Source: Panonychus citri (taxonomy: Eukaryota; Arthropoda; Arachnida; Trombidiformes; Tetranychidae). From it: DNA of 64,000 nt. The position numbers were made by a program, and so were the translations under genes. The notes under the pieces are model-generated. The model saw only the letters and a list, made by a program, of their open reading frames with translations, ran no database searches and had not been told where the DNA came from. Below are positions 12,326 through 23,762 of the stretch, piece after piece. How positions within the stretch are numbered: the first letter of the stretch is position 1; each line of letters starts with the position of its first letter. The stretch is taken from assembly GCF_014898815.1 (NCBI RefSeq), contig NW_026515545.1:1-64000 (forward strand). Reading direction: 5' to 3'.

Positions 12326-14009
12326 TTTAGTTTCTCGTAATCCGATTGATGCAGCCTGGGACATGTAATGGTTATCAGAGAGAGAGAGAGAGAGAGATGA
12401 TGATGTTGATGCCGTTGATGATGATAATGATGATGAACAGAATCTTAAGAAGATATTGAAGAGAAAATTAAGAAGAGAAGAAAAAAACACTGACTTGCCT
12501 TAAAGTCATAACTTTTTCTTAGGACGTCTTAGAACCAGGCCGTTCTAAGGTAAAATCAATCATTTGATCCCGTTTTATATGTTACCTTATAATACTTATT
12601 ATATTTGCCCTTTTCAAATGGTAACAAATCTTATGCTGCTTTTTGAGATATAATTAATTTCAGTTTGAAAGATGATCATTAAGATAGAAAGAGAGAGGAT
12701 GATGAAGATGAAGATGAAAAGCTCTGAGAAATTAAAGTTAAGAAAAAAAGACGAAGATGAGAATGATGATTTCTGATGAAGGAACCATTAGGTAATGTCA
12801 ACACCCGAACTGACCTCAAGCATTTTCATTAAATTGCGTTTTACTTAATAATAAACTTTGATTTCTGATTAGTCGTTATTATTATTATGGTTCTGATCAT
12901 CGTTATTGTAATTTAATTTCATTTAATTTGATTTTCATTCACCTTTTACTTTATTGTTTTTCTTTTACTTTGCTTTCCATTCAGGTAAATTGGGTAATTT
13001 GTTACTCTAATTGTGTTTGTGTTTACTTGATTAACTTTATTTTAAATTTGGTTAAGTTTTCAAGAGCATTTTCAAATCAGTCTCATTGTTTGATTTGCTT
13101 AATTGTGTATATAAATTAGTTGATTAGCATTCAAGATAATCAATTGATAACTTTATTACTTTTACCCTGGGTCCAGTTTAATTGTTATATTAACGCTGAT
13201 TAGCAATTTAAGTTTTATATCTAACAATCAATGTTGATTTAATTATTACCACAAGATTAGTTAATTTTAAACAATTTAATTGATCATCTTTTTTTCAACT
13301 TATTCTGTATTAATTGGAAGTTTTTTTCTTTAATTTTATCTATAATAATTAACTGATTAGTTTAATGAGATTATGTTAATTTAATGAAATCTTAATCAGT
13401 TAATCAGGATTAAAGGTAATTAGCAAATTGAACCTTAATTTATTTTAACTTAATAGTTGAAATAAGTTAATGATTTTTAAACAATCAATTTAATAATAAG
13501 AGGAAAATTATTTTTATACAATTAAATTAATTACTGTTAAAATACCTTTGTCAATAGTAATCAACGATTGTTGAGTTAATTAGCTTGTGTTCAAGAGTAA
13601 CAATTAAGTTTGACAGAAACTTTTGTCAAATTATTGATATTTTCCCATGTTAATTAGATTAGTAAATAATTTCTGATGATTTAAGATTTTCCATCATTCA
13701 GATTTTACCCTTGAGACATTGAATTAGATTCTGAAGTAAAGAAATAAAAATTCTGAGCAATAATTCAATCAGAAAAAAAAAGTTAAACTAATGATATTAA
13801 ATGGAAATTGAGATAATTATCAACATCGTAATGATAAAAATAAAGAAAAAAAATTAAACGAATGATGAGAAATACATGTTGATGAATTAAAGGAGCAATT
13901 TGATTAAGAAATTAGTTGAAGATGAAGTTAAAATCCTAACGGTGGCCTCATCTGAACATGAACTTGATTAACTATTGGTGAAGATGAGGATGATGATGGA
14001 AGATAAAGT

Positions 14010-14043
<34 letters not shown>

Positions 14044-16127
14044 TCATTTGTATCTTCCTTGTTCTCTCTCTCTCTTTAATTCATTGATAATTATAATTAG
14101 AGGTTCAGAGTTAATCTCTCTTACAGGTAACCTTAGGTAGAGAATTTTTGAAACGAAAATTTTTCTCTCTTTTCCTTTTCATCTTTAATTTACATTTTCA
14201 TCATCTTCATCTCTACTTATCTTCCAATCATCTTACACCTTAACTTCATCTTAATCTTTATTCAATTTTTCATCCTCATCTTTATATTGACCCAAGTGGC
14301 TTAGACTTGAATCGTGACCTTTGTTAGGTAAACAATCAATGGCAATGTTATTTACACATAGATTAGTAAACATCATCATCTTCATCTTCATCTACATCTT
14401 CATCATCATAATCTTACCTTAAGGATTTATCATCTTCATCCTTCACTATTATTATTTTTCTCATCAATGTATAAATCAAAGTAACGAGATTCAATAGATT
14501 CCTCCTAGATTTAATTGTTTACAATTACTTTTCCAATTTCAGTTAATTCCGTTATTATATCAGGTGAATAGGATATAACTGTTATTGTCGCGAACTGTTC
14601 AACTTTTTAAATTAGAAAAACTTTTTTGATTCTTTATTTAATCATCAAATTAAACTGTGGACTTGATGATAACTTTGATTGACCACATCAAAGTAAAGGT
14701 CACTTTCGGAAAATGATTATAACAAATTATCTGTTAATAGTTTATTAGGATGATTAACATTAGAAATTGATTGTTAGTTGAATATTAATTTCATCTTTCT
14801 AATTGGTGATTGATTGTAACACTTTGATTGTCTCAAACTATTTCTTTATGAATACATAAATTGATTTAAGATAATTAAAGTTAATCGTTCATTTAATTGC
14901 TCGATTTATTGGATTATATTATCTGAATCACTTGATAGCAAATTATTACCTCGTTTCTTGTTACCAACCAACTGATTTACAATTAACATTAAATTTACTT
15001 TTTTTCTTTAATTGTTACTTGTTGATTTAATATCGATGATGTAATTTTAACCTTTTCTCTTAATCTGTTGTTAATCATTTTGATTATAATGATTTGATTT
15101 TTGTTTTGTCTTTCACTTTAATCATCTTCATTAACAATCTCATTTCTCTTACAACTGTTTAACTTGATGATTAGTTGAAAGTATAATTTACTAACAACGT
15201 AATCATAATAATATAAGAAAAAGATTTTAAATTAATTATATTAATTGTGGGAATTTCCCAGAATAAATTAATATTATTTATAATGAAAACAAAGATTGAT
15301 AAAGAGAGAAAATTGTTTTGTTTTAAATTGATTGTTTTACCAATGGAATTGTTAATTTCACCAGTAAAGTTAATTGTTAAATTAAATGAGCGAAATGATA
15401 ATTCAAATTCAAGAAGAGAAAAATTTAGAAAAACAACCATCTAAAAGTTACCTTGCTTAGAGATTAAAGAGAAAAGAAAACCAAAATCAAATTCTTTAAT
15501 TAATTTTGAATAAATTGAATAAATAAAACAAATAATTAATTCCAAATTTTAATTGCGACAATTTGATTGAGAAAAAAAAATTTAATTTAAATTTGGCTCT
15601 GCAAAATTCAGTTCCAATATTCGACAATAGGGTGAGTTAGTTTATAGAAGTAAAATTTCAAATTTTAAATTTTCTTGGAAAAGTCAATGAGCTTAAATAA
15701 CGAAAGAGTAAAAGTTTAACCAATTTCTTTAATTAATTAATTAGTTTATTATTATTTGATTTGTTTATTTGATTGTTCAAGTAATTAGCTATTAAGAATT
15801 ATTTAAGAAATGCTAGTGAAGAACCAACAATTTTGCCGGTCCGCTGTAAACTGTAAGTATCTCATTTGATTTTGGTTTTGTTTATGTTGCAAATTTTCAG
15901 ACAAATTTCATTTGATTCAATTTGATTTAATGTTTATTTTTGTCTTTTTTTATTAATTGTTAATTTTGGTTAATTTTCAACATGTTTAGCTTAAGTACTT
16001 TTCTACTGACTAGTTAATTAGTCGAAAGAGAGATAGAAAAAGAAAGAAACAAGTAAAAGGAAAAAATTGATTTTCTGTTTGTGTAATGATGTATAAGAAG
16101 AACAAGAGATTAATGGCTTATAAATCT
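9341..16127. other. Non-coding, AT-rich stretch; no gene seen
   Basis: No open frame here shows recognisable protein sequence or convincing splice sites. It holds microsatellites: TCA repeats at about 11004-11037, GA repeats at about 12289-12322 and 12378-12397, and GA repeats near 14018-14042. It may be the 5' part of the grh locus (large introns) or intergenic. Confidence 0.5.
12285..12322. repeat. (GA)n microsatellite
   Basis: Uninterrupted alternating GA for about 38 bases, with a second, shorter run at about 12378-12397. Confidence 0.9.
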
Positions 16128-17110
16128 TTAAGAGTGTTTGTTAATTGATACCAAATGGATTAGAGCAACAGCTGATTTGAAATTCTTTCCGTTCTTATAA
16201 ATAGGTTGATGCCGATTGTGGATCAGCGAGTTCATCTGCTTCAGCCTTTCTCTTTCATCGCGTTTCCTTTGGTATTCGTCCAAATATTCAGCATAAACAT
16301 GGTAAAATTCGTTAACCGCCTCCTGATCAATTCCTTCTCTGGCAGCTACTTCCTCCAAGGATGGACATTGGTCCATATCCGCGAAATAAGGGACATCACA
16401 AGTTCCATTCATATATTCGGGAACATTTTCTAACCCAATAAGATCATCGATATTGTTTCGATTGACAAAAATGACCAATTCTCGAATCTTGGGAGGAGTA
16501 AAGGTTCTAACCATTCGGTAAACAGCCTTGAGAACCACTGGCATCTCATAATAGGCCACATAACCAACGGACGATGGATAATTACCCTGGATGAATGACA
16601 TGGTTTCTCTTAATGAAGACATATCCATGGCAGTCACGGCCGGATTACGACAATCATAAATCAAACCGAACTTCATTCGTGTTGAAAGTGCGATCCGATC
16701 AATCATCTCAAACCAAAGATACAAAGACGTGTCATGAGAGGCATAAACTCTTTGGGCACCGGTGGAACACAAAGTCGAGAATAATAGGTGATCATACCTT
16801 TTTTATCTTTAACGTACATATGATTGGCACCAATTCGAAAGAATTCCTTTGGAAAATCAGTCTCTTTGATCGAATTGACACCAACTTGTTTTCTCCATCT
16901 CATTGATCGAACCAACATCTTAATTGCTTCATCTGCTTTTCCATCCTTCTCATCTAAATATCTCCAGACAAGATAATCATTCTCCATCACTCTGGTGTAA
17001 TCATCTTTTTCGTACAAATCACAATTTTCCTGATATTCCTTGTCAAATGAATCACGAATCGATTTTACTTTCACAAAATCTTCATCACTCATTTCCCAAA
17101 TCGATGTCAT
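16128..17110 (-). CDS. CRAL-TRIO domain protein (MOSPD2-like lipid-binding type)
   Basis: The ATG at 17110 starts MTSIWEMSDEDF, followed by the CRAL-TRIO N-terminal helices (LVWRYLDEKDGKADEAIKML, SMRWRKQ) and the lipid-binding core (KFGLIYDCRNPAVTAMDM, then SFIQGNYPSSVGYVAYYEMP and TPPKIRELVIFV). The layout resembles the CRAL-TRIO part of motile-sperm-domain protein 2, but the protein ends after about 327 residues with a charged helix and has no MSP domain or membrane anchor. Such proteins bind and move small lipids between membranes. The frame breaks once, at about 16715-16735: the upstream frame stops near 16703 and the downstream frame, starting YLWFEMIDR, carries on the domain. No intron sites are present there, so this looks like an indel. 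No introns are seen in the gene. Confidence 0.8.
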
Positions 17111-17642
17111 GTTTATCTAATTGTTTCTCCTTCTACTTTAACCAGAGGAATATTTTTTCACCAGTTACAGTGGGAACAGAAAAGATGATGATGATGATAA
17201 ATGGATAAAATTCAATTGGATCAATTCACAATAATGAAAATCGATGATTTTAAAAAGACAATTAACTTGAGAAGGTGATGATAATTAACTCGATGATGAT
17301 GAAGATTCAAAAATGAAAGAAAATCACTAGCATCTTTTGTCTTTAACCGAATCAACAACTTGAATCAGAAAATGGAATTGATAAAAATGAATGAAAAATT
17401 CGAATGGATTAACAATTTATTCGACTCATTAATTAACCAACAAAATAAATGACATCATGTAGAATTGATGATTTATTGAACCCTTTTAATTGTTGAGAGT
17501 TTCCTTATATCTCGCAATAAAAGGGACATGATGATTTAAATTGTACAAAGATAATTTGTTGATATTTTCCTGTTAACTTGGTAACAGTAGACGAGAAAAA
17601 AAAAATGATTGTTGTTAATTGTTGATTAATTTGAATTTCCAA

Positions 17643-18086
17643 TCAATTGTATCCCCTCAACATACTTTGTAAAATATACGATCCAGAGGCGATTGTTGGT
17701 CGACACATACAGAAACCCGCTCGATCGATGAACGAAAACTTGAAACTGAATTTCGCATGTTCAATGCACTTCGCAGCCTCATAATCGCAACCATATTCAC
17801 TACAGGCGTGGACACAATAATCGTCGTTGTTATTTTTACACAGAATATTTTCACAATATTCACACGAAACTGTTAATGGAAAAGGAATCGAAAAAGAAAA
17901 AGAAAATTTCATTCCAATTGATTAGCTGATCATCACTTTCATAGAAATTGATGGAACTTGATGATCTTTTAAGATGACAATTAACTTTATTCCTCTCAAT
18001 TAAAACAATCAAAGTGAAAACTTACCCATGGTTAATAACATGATTATTATTGAAACTTTGGCACAAACAATTGAAACTTTCTCCAT
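17643..18086 (-). CDS. Small secreted cysteine-rich peptide (95 aa, two exons)
   Basis: Exon 1 (18086-18026) starts MEKVSIVCAKVSIIIMLLTM, a signal peptide, and ends ATGG|GTAAG. Exon 2 (17869-17643) follows the acceptor TTAACAG and restores the frame exactly, giving 96 codons with the stop. The mature part has nine cysteines: SCEYCENILC, then YCVHAC, EYGC, AAKC and a final GFCMC. The CxxxC (CVHAC) and terminal CxC (CMC) spacing recalls cysteine-stabilised alpha-beta peptides such as arthropod defensins, but the odd cysteine number and longer last loop (17 residues) do not match a known family that I recognise. It could be an antimicrobial, venom-type, salivary or other extracellular peptide. 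The gene model is well supported; function is not. Confidence 0.75.
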
Positions 18087-18965
18087 GTTGATTGAATCTC
18101 ATTCGGTTCCAAATGAAAGATCAATGACTGAATAGAAATTACAATTTAGTTTTTTCTTCTCGTTACCGATTATATTAATTTCATTCGCTATCAAATTAAC
18201 TAATCCCGTATTTGTAGTTCTTAAATGATTTAGGAAAGTTAAACACGTAACAAACTAAATGAAAATAAGCGTAAAATGATTACAATAATTAGAGTTAATT
18301 TTCTTATGTTTCTATAATTAGTCCAATCACCGTGATTGATATGGTACAATTAACTCTGCACTCCCTTTAAATTGAATGAGAAATTGAAACAACAATCAAA
18401 TTAATGATCAATTTTGTTTTTCACCAAAAAAGAGACAATTAAATTGTTTTGCTTGAGGCTTTAAAAATAATTTACTAATCAAAATTGGTCACAATTGATT
18501 TTCAATATCAATAATGAAAATTAATATTAATTAATACAAACATTTATAAGTAATTAAATCAGCTATAAACGGGATTAAACCATCATCGCTGATTAAGAAA
18601 ACTATTAAACAAGTTAATCGCAATTAAACTTATCGCTGATAACAATTGTTGATCAAGACTTAAATCAACAAAGGATTTAAGTGAAAATTATTGATCTCAA
18701 TTAATCAACATTCAATTAACATTCACGTTAATTGGTAATGACAAATAATCAAAGTTAATTAAAATACAATAAATCATTTAATCGTTTATAAAGATTGATG
18801 ATAAAATAAGGGATCAGGGTGGGTGAAATCGCGGTGGTGGTGGGATAATTTTATATCGTTAGGACGATAAAAAAGGTATTATGATTATACAAGAATTAAA
18901 GTTAATTAGTTGGAGTAATTAAAGATCACTATTTTCACTCTTTTTGTAGTTTTCCGTTTTCTTTG

Positions 18966-20835
18966 CTATTGATTGGCTTCTTGGGCTCTTTTGGAGGAAG
19001 ATGAAGATGAAGAGAGTGAGGATGAGGTTGAGGTAGAACCGGAAGGGTTCGCCTTTGGTGGACTTCCGTCTTGATTACATGTTTGAACGCAAGCATTTGC
19101 CAAGAATTCAGATCTCATGTGAAGTATTTGTCCGATCATTTCTTTCAATTCTTGATTCCGAATATAAGATAATATCCTTTCGAAATCGAAAAATTCGCCC
19201 AGTCCTGGTAGAATTCCGGTTCTTTCTATTTTCTCATATTCGAAGGCTTGAACTAAATCAAATCGATCAAGTTCTTTCGTTAATTGTCTTCAATTGCTCT
19301 TCATATTCTGAATATAATGAGAGGAAATTATCGGTTACCGTTGATGGTAATAAAGAACCTGTAAAGAGAGAGAGAGAGAGAGAGAGAAAGTTAATCTCAT
19401 TGATCTAAAATGATTAACCATCTTATTTGATCAAAGGGTTACAATCAATCGGATTAGCTAATTGTTGGATCAAGGTAATGATTAAAAACTTGAGACTGTA
19501 GCTACTTATTTATTTCGCTATCTACTAGATTGTATTAATAGATTTTCTTTATCGATTTTCTTGAGTATTAACAATTAATACCTAATTAATAGATACAATT
19601 AATACTCTCATCACCTAAATTCAATCAGTTGAACAATTAACTTGATGAAACATTTCAAATTGGTAAAAGGCTTGATTAATCTAATTGTTTCTTTGATTAT
19701 GTTGAGAAAATTTAATTATCAATCCTTTAACTTTCTTGAGATCTGTCAAAATCTCAACAATTGTAAATCATGAAGCTGGATTAACTTAATTACCTCTAGT
19801 GTTACATGAAATTAATTAATCAAGTCTCTTAATCAAGATAAAGTTTTAAGTTATTACTTTTCAATAGTTAACTTTTCCAATCGATTGGATTTAGATTAAT
19901 AGGAAATTGTCAACAATTGATTTTAGTGAAAAACTCATCTAACAATCATAAGTTAATTGTGAAAAGACCGTAATTAAAGTTAAATGATTAAAGACTATGA
20001 CTATTAATCAAAGAGCAATCAATTGTTTGACTAATTGTCTACAATTACTCAAGATTAATATCACTTTGAGATCAAATTAATTGTATAATCAAAAGAAACT
20101 GGACAATTGAAGATCAGTAAATCAGAAATGTTTATCTACCAATTAACTAATTCAATTATCAGTTGTTACATATTAACAATTTAACGTTTTCTTTTGTAAT
20201 GGAAATGATTGATTAACACAATTAACATCTTCCAACATTTAACCGACTTGATTAAATCTTATTGAAAGAGATCAACCAACTTAAGCAATTCATTATCAAG
20301 GTGATTGGTAAATTCTGGTAACAATTATAATTGACTCAAGAAAAAGTAAATTGTTCAAGTTGATTGTTAAGAGAAAGAAGAAAAGAAAATTAAATTAGTA
20401 AATTAAGATTCGTAATTAAACAATCGGGGTTTTGCTTTTCATTCAGTCAAGGTGAAGATTAAACCGTTGGATTGATTGATTGTTGCGCTTTTTTTTAATT
20501 CAACTTTTTCTCAATTAAATCGATTTTTTAATTGTTCTGATTTTCTTCATTCACTTACTCAGGTATTGGACGGCATTCTCTTCCAGTCGATGTTTCTCTT
20601 CGGGTGATATGTCGTCGTACGGAGTAAAATCACCAACGATGCATTCGGCAATATCATGGACCAGAGATAATTTAATTACTTTATTAAGATCAACTTTGGT
20701 TGTATTGCTGGTGGACAATACGAGTAAGGGTATGATGGCCATTCGATACATATGACCAGCGATTCGTTCAGGTGAGTGTATCTTATTTAGAATCCAACCA
20801 GTTCGTTCAATTTGTTTTAATTTACCAACTTCCAT
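18966..20835 (-). CDS. HDDC2: HD-domain 5'-deoxynucleotidase, HDDC2 family
   Basis: Exon A (20835-20559) encodes MEVGKLKQIERTGW, PERIAGHMYRMAII and LVHDIAECIVGD, the HDDC2 signature with metal ligands H28 and H60-D61. This family (related to bacterial YfbR) dephosphorylates 5'-deoxynucleoside monophosphates. The donor is GTAAGT; the acceptor TTTACAG before 19358 joins in phase to give QYLSSLLPSTVTDNF. Exon B continues with LYSEYEEQLK, then breaks frame at about 19270-19280, and resumes as LDRFDLVQAFEYEKIERTG down to a Ser-rich tail and TAG at 18966. The break is in a segment conserved in HDDC2, so an indel is likely. Coding frame extends 5' of the ATG for about 12 codons (TENIGKIKFL), so the true start may be in an upstream exon. 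Confidence 0.85.
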
Positions 20836-20949
20836 TAAGAATTTAATTTTACCAATGTTTTCAGTCTTTGTCGAGAATCAATTGAATCGGAATGAAAACA
20901 ATGAGAACAATTAATTTTCTGGTCATTCAAATTCTATGGTGATAATTAC

Positions 20950-21315
20950 CTTGCTTTGGTTAATCTGTTGGCGATTGTATAAAGCTTGATTTAGATTAGA
21001 GTCAATTCTTGTTTCATCTCTAATGTGGCGACGGTTAATTGACGATTCTAATATGGTTGAATCAATTGTCTCATCCAAAACTGGTGATGGTGATGGTAAT
21101 GATGATGACAACAATTCTTGATGACTTGAACCAGCTCCGGGTGAGGTTAATGGTGATGAGGATAACCCGTTAACGAAAATATCATCGCCATTGATTAAAA
21201 GGTTAATGATGATTAAACTAATGGTGATAATAAATGTTGACCTTGCATAATAACCACAAACAGAGGACAAGAGGGTAAATACTTTCATTATAATTAAATT
21301 TCTAGTAATTATCAC
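20950..21315 (-). CDS. Signal-anchor/secreted-type exon, possible 5' exon of the HDDC2 gene
   Basis: An ATG at 21315 (or 21288) opens a frame with a hydrophobic segment (STFIITISLIIINLLIN), a Ser/Pro-rich stretch and a polar tail ending NRQQINQSK at a donor AAG|GTAATT (20950). The donor is phase 0. The HDDC2 frame upstream of 20835 is open in phase 0 from an AAAG at about 20871, so splicing across about 80 bases would fuse the two in frame. The acceptor is weak, with no clear pyrimidine tract, so a separate gene with unseen exons is also possible. I do not recognise the protein. Confidence 0.4.
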
Positions 21316-23762
21316 AACTCAATTAAAGAAAAGGACCTAATATAATTAGTTAATTTCAATTAATTAGAAAGGTAATGAGATGCAAGAGTCTGAGAAGCAA
21401 CAAGAAAAAGGTATTAAAGACAATCAACTGAAAAGGTAAAGAAAATTAACTCATCAAATTGATTAGGGACTTGAAAGATTAATAAAGAGAAAAAGAAATA
21501 ATTAAATTAACATCAACGTTTTAAGGTTAAATTTGTATATTAAATTAATTTCAACAAGAGTGTCAATTTAGAACAATTAACTTTTAAAATACAAAGAAAA
21601 ACTTGATTAACAATCGATCATCACCATTTATACTTACAATTATCTCTTAATTGTATCTCTTTCCCTCTCTCTCTCTCTCTCACTAATGTATATTTGCTCT
21701 TGATCGTTTCTCTTTAATCGCAATCAATCAATATATGGTTTAAATATCTTCGTCTTAATCATACAAATACTAATCTTATCTTCCTTTTGTCTTTACAGAT
21801 TTGCTACTCCAATTGTCACAATCATAACAATCTTCATCTTGTTTACCTTTTTTTACCGTTATTTTCACAATAATATCATCATTATTTGCTCGTTGGTTAA
21901 ACAACTAGTTTTGGTTTTTTCTTTCCTCATCAATCTCTATGTCGTCTATGTATTTATCTTACATTAACAGGATTAATACACTATCAAATCTTTTAATACA
22001 AATCCTTGGGTGATCCTATTATCATTAACTTGATCATCATCATCATTATCAACATGATTGGAATCATTGATTTTCTGTTTACCTTTTATTATACCAAACT
22101 GAATCATTCCAATAACAACAATTGTCCAAATTGTGATTTCTTTTCATTTGTAATCAGCTTTATGATGGTTCGTTGTGTTTGGCTTGAAAATTTTCCATAA
22201 TCAAGTAAACATTATTATTAAACCAATCAACTGATAAACTTCAATTAATCAACAATTGTAAACATTAATGGACTGTTTTTCAAATGGTTAATTGTTTCTT
22301 CATGATAATTGTGTAATTAGTTTTTTCCAGTGTTGTAGTTTATCAACAAGACTATTAATAAGTCATACGACTTCGTACTGATTGTCAACTTGTTTAGATT
22401 GATTGTCGTAACTATTAACCTTCAAATTAACCTTAATCATCAAGCTTAATGATTAAAGGAAAGGTTCATTCCTACGATAATTATCAAGATACAAAGATTA
22501 ATTCATTTGGATTAACTAAAGATGATGATTAAGTCTTTAGATGCCGGTGATTTAAATCCGAGGTTTTTAATAACAAAAATCAATTATATTAAAGTAAATA
22601 GCAATAGGGATCAATTGATTTACATTAAATAATGATTAATCAGAAACATTAAATAACAATCAAATCAACCTTTTATTATATTGTTGATTCCTCTTTAAGG
22701 ATCATTAACTTGATTAGTGTAATGATTATAAGGTAAATGAAGATGATGTTTCTCATTTCATCATTAATGTTAACCATCATTATCATCATGGTGATGATTG
22801 TTTTTCCATGGATTATTTATCTCCACCAAATTATGTATGATTAAAATTAATTTAATCCTAATCAGTGAGGAGATAAATCAACGATGATGATATGAACAAT
22901 GATCAAGTCAATGAAGATGAGGATAAAGACACTTAACCCATCGGAGATTTGATTATCTCGATGCTCAATGAGTGTGAATTTCACCAAATGAACAAAGAGA
23001 AAAAAAAATCATCATGAAACTTCATTTATGTTATTCTGTTAACGGAAAACACTTTAGATGATAAATAGACGAAGAAAAAAAAATGATGAAGATTAAGATT
23101 AAAGTTCTGGGAACTTGTTCATCTTAACCTTTTTCTTGCTATTCTTTGATCGTTTCATGAAGAAAAGAAAAACTTTTTCATGGTGAAAATTTCCCAACCT
23201 GAATTTCCTTCAATTCTCAATGGAATTTTCTTTAATCTCATCATCTACCTATTCATTGCATATCCCTTGAGTTATCATCATGATCATCATGATCATCATC
23301 ATGGTGAAATGAATAACAATTAAGATTCCCAGTTGAACTTCCCCCCCTCATCGTTATCAAATCCATTATTGTATCTATTGGTTAATATGATTACAGCTAT
23401 TAATTTGATCACTAATTAGTTTTCACCACTTATTATCGTCTATTAATCATTCTCAGCTATTCTTATCCATAATTATTGTACAAATTAATTGTTAAGCTAA
23501 TTAATCCATCATAATTTGCAAAAAAAAACTTCCCTGTTAACTAACTATAAATATATTATCAAATTTTCAGCCTTTCATATTAATAATATTACACAATTTT
23601 GTGTTACAATTAAAAACTTTTAATTAATCATTACGATTGGAATCGTTTCCTTTGATAATACATTTTAATGATACAATTTAAATTGATTAACTTGAAACAT
23701 AATTACCAATAGAATAATAATTCTGTTATTGTTTTAAATTTGATTCTAATTTTGTTCAAAAA
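21316..23762. other. AT-rich intergenic region; no gene seen
   Basis: There is a short CT run at about 21664-21682 and ATG/ATC-rich simple sequence near 23275-23310. Open frames are short, hydrophobic and without splice context. I see no gene here. Confidence 0.5.

Noticed and set aside
15171..15444. Open frames on both strands near 15.3 kb
   Set aside because: Extremely AT-rich codons (Asn, Ile, Leu, Phe), no domain, and both strands equally open, as expected from base composition.
22006..22200. Hydrophobic plus-strand frame with two CxxC-like cysteines
   Set aside because: Ile/Asn repeats from ATC/ATT simple sequence; nothing upstream or downstream supports a gene.
23275..23310. CATCATGATCATCATGATCATC palindromic run as an operator-like site
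   Set aside because: It is part of a TCA/ATG-type simple repeat common across the window.
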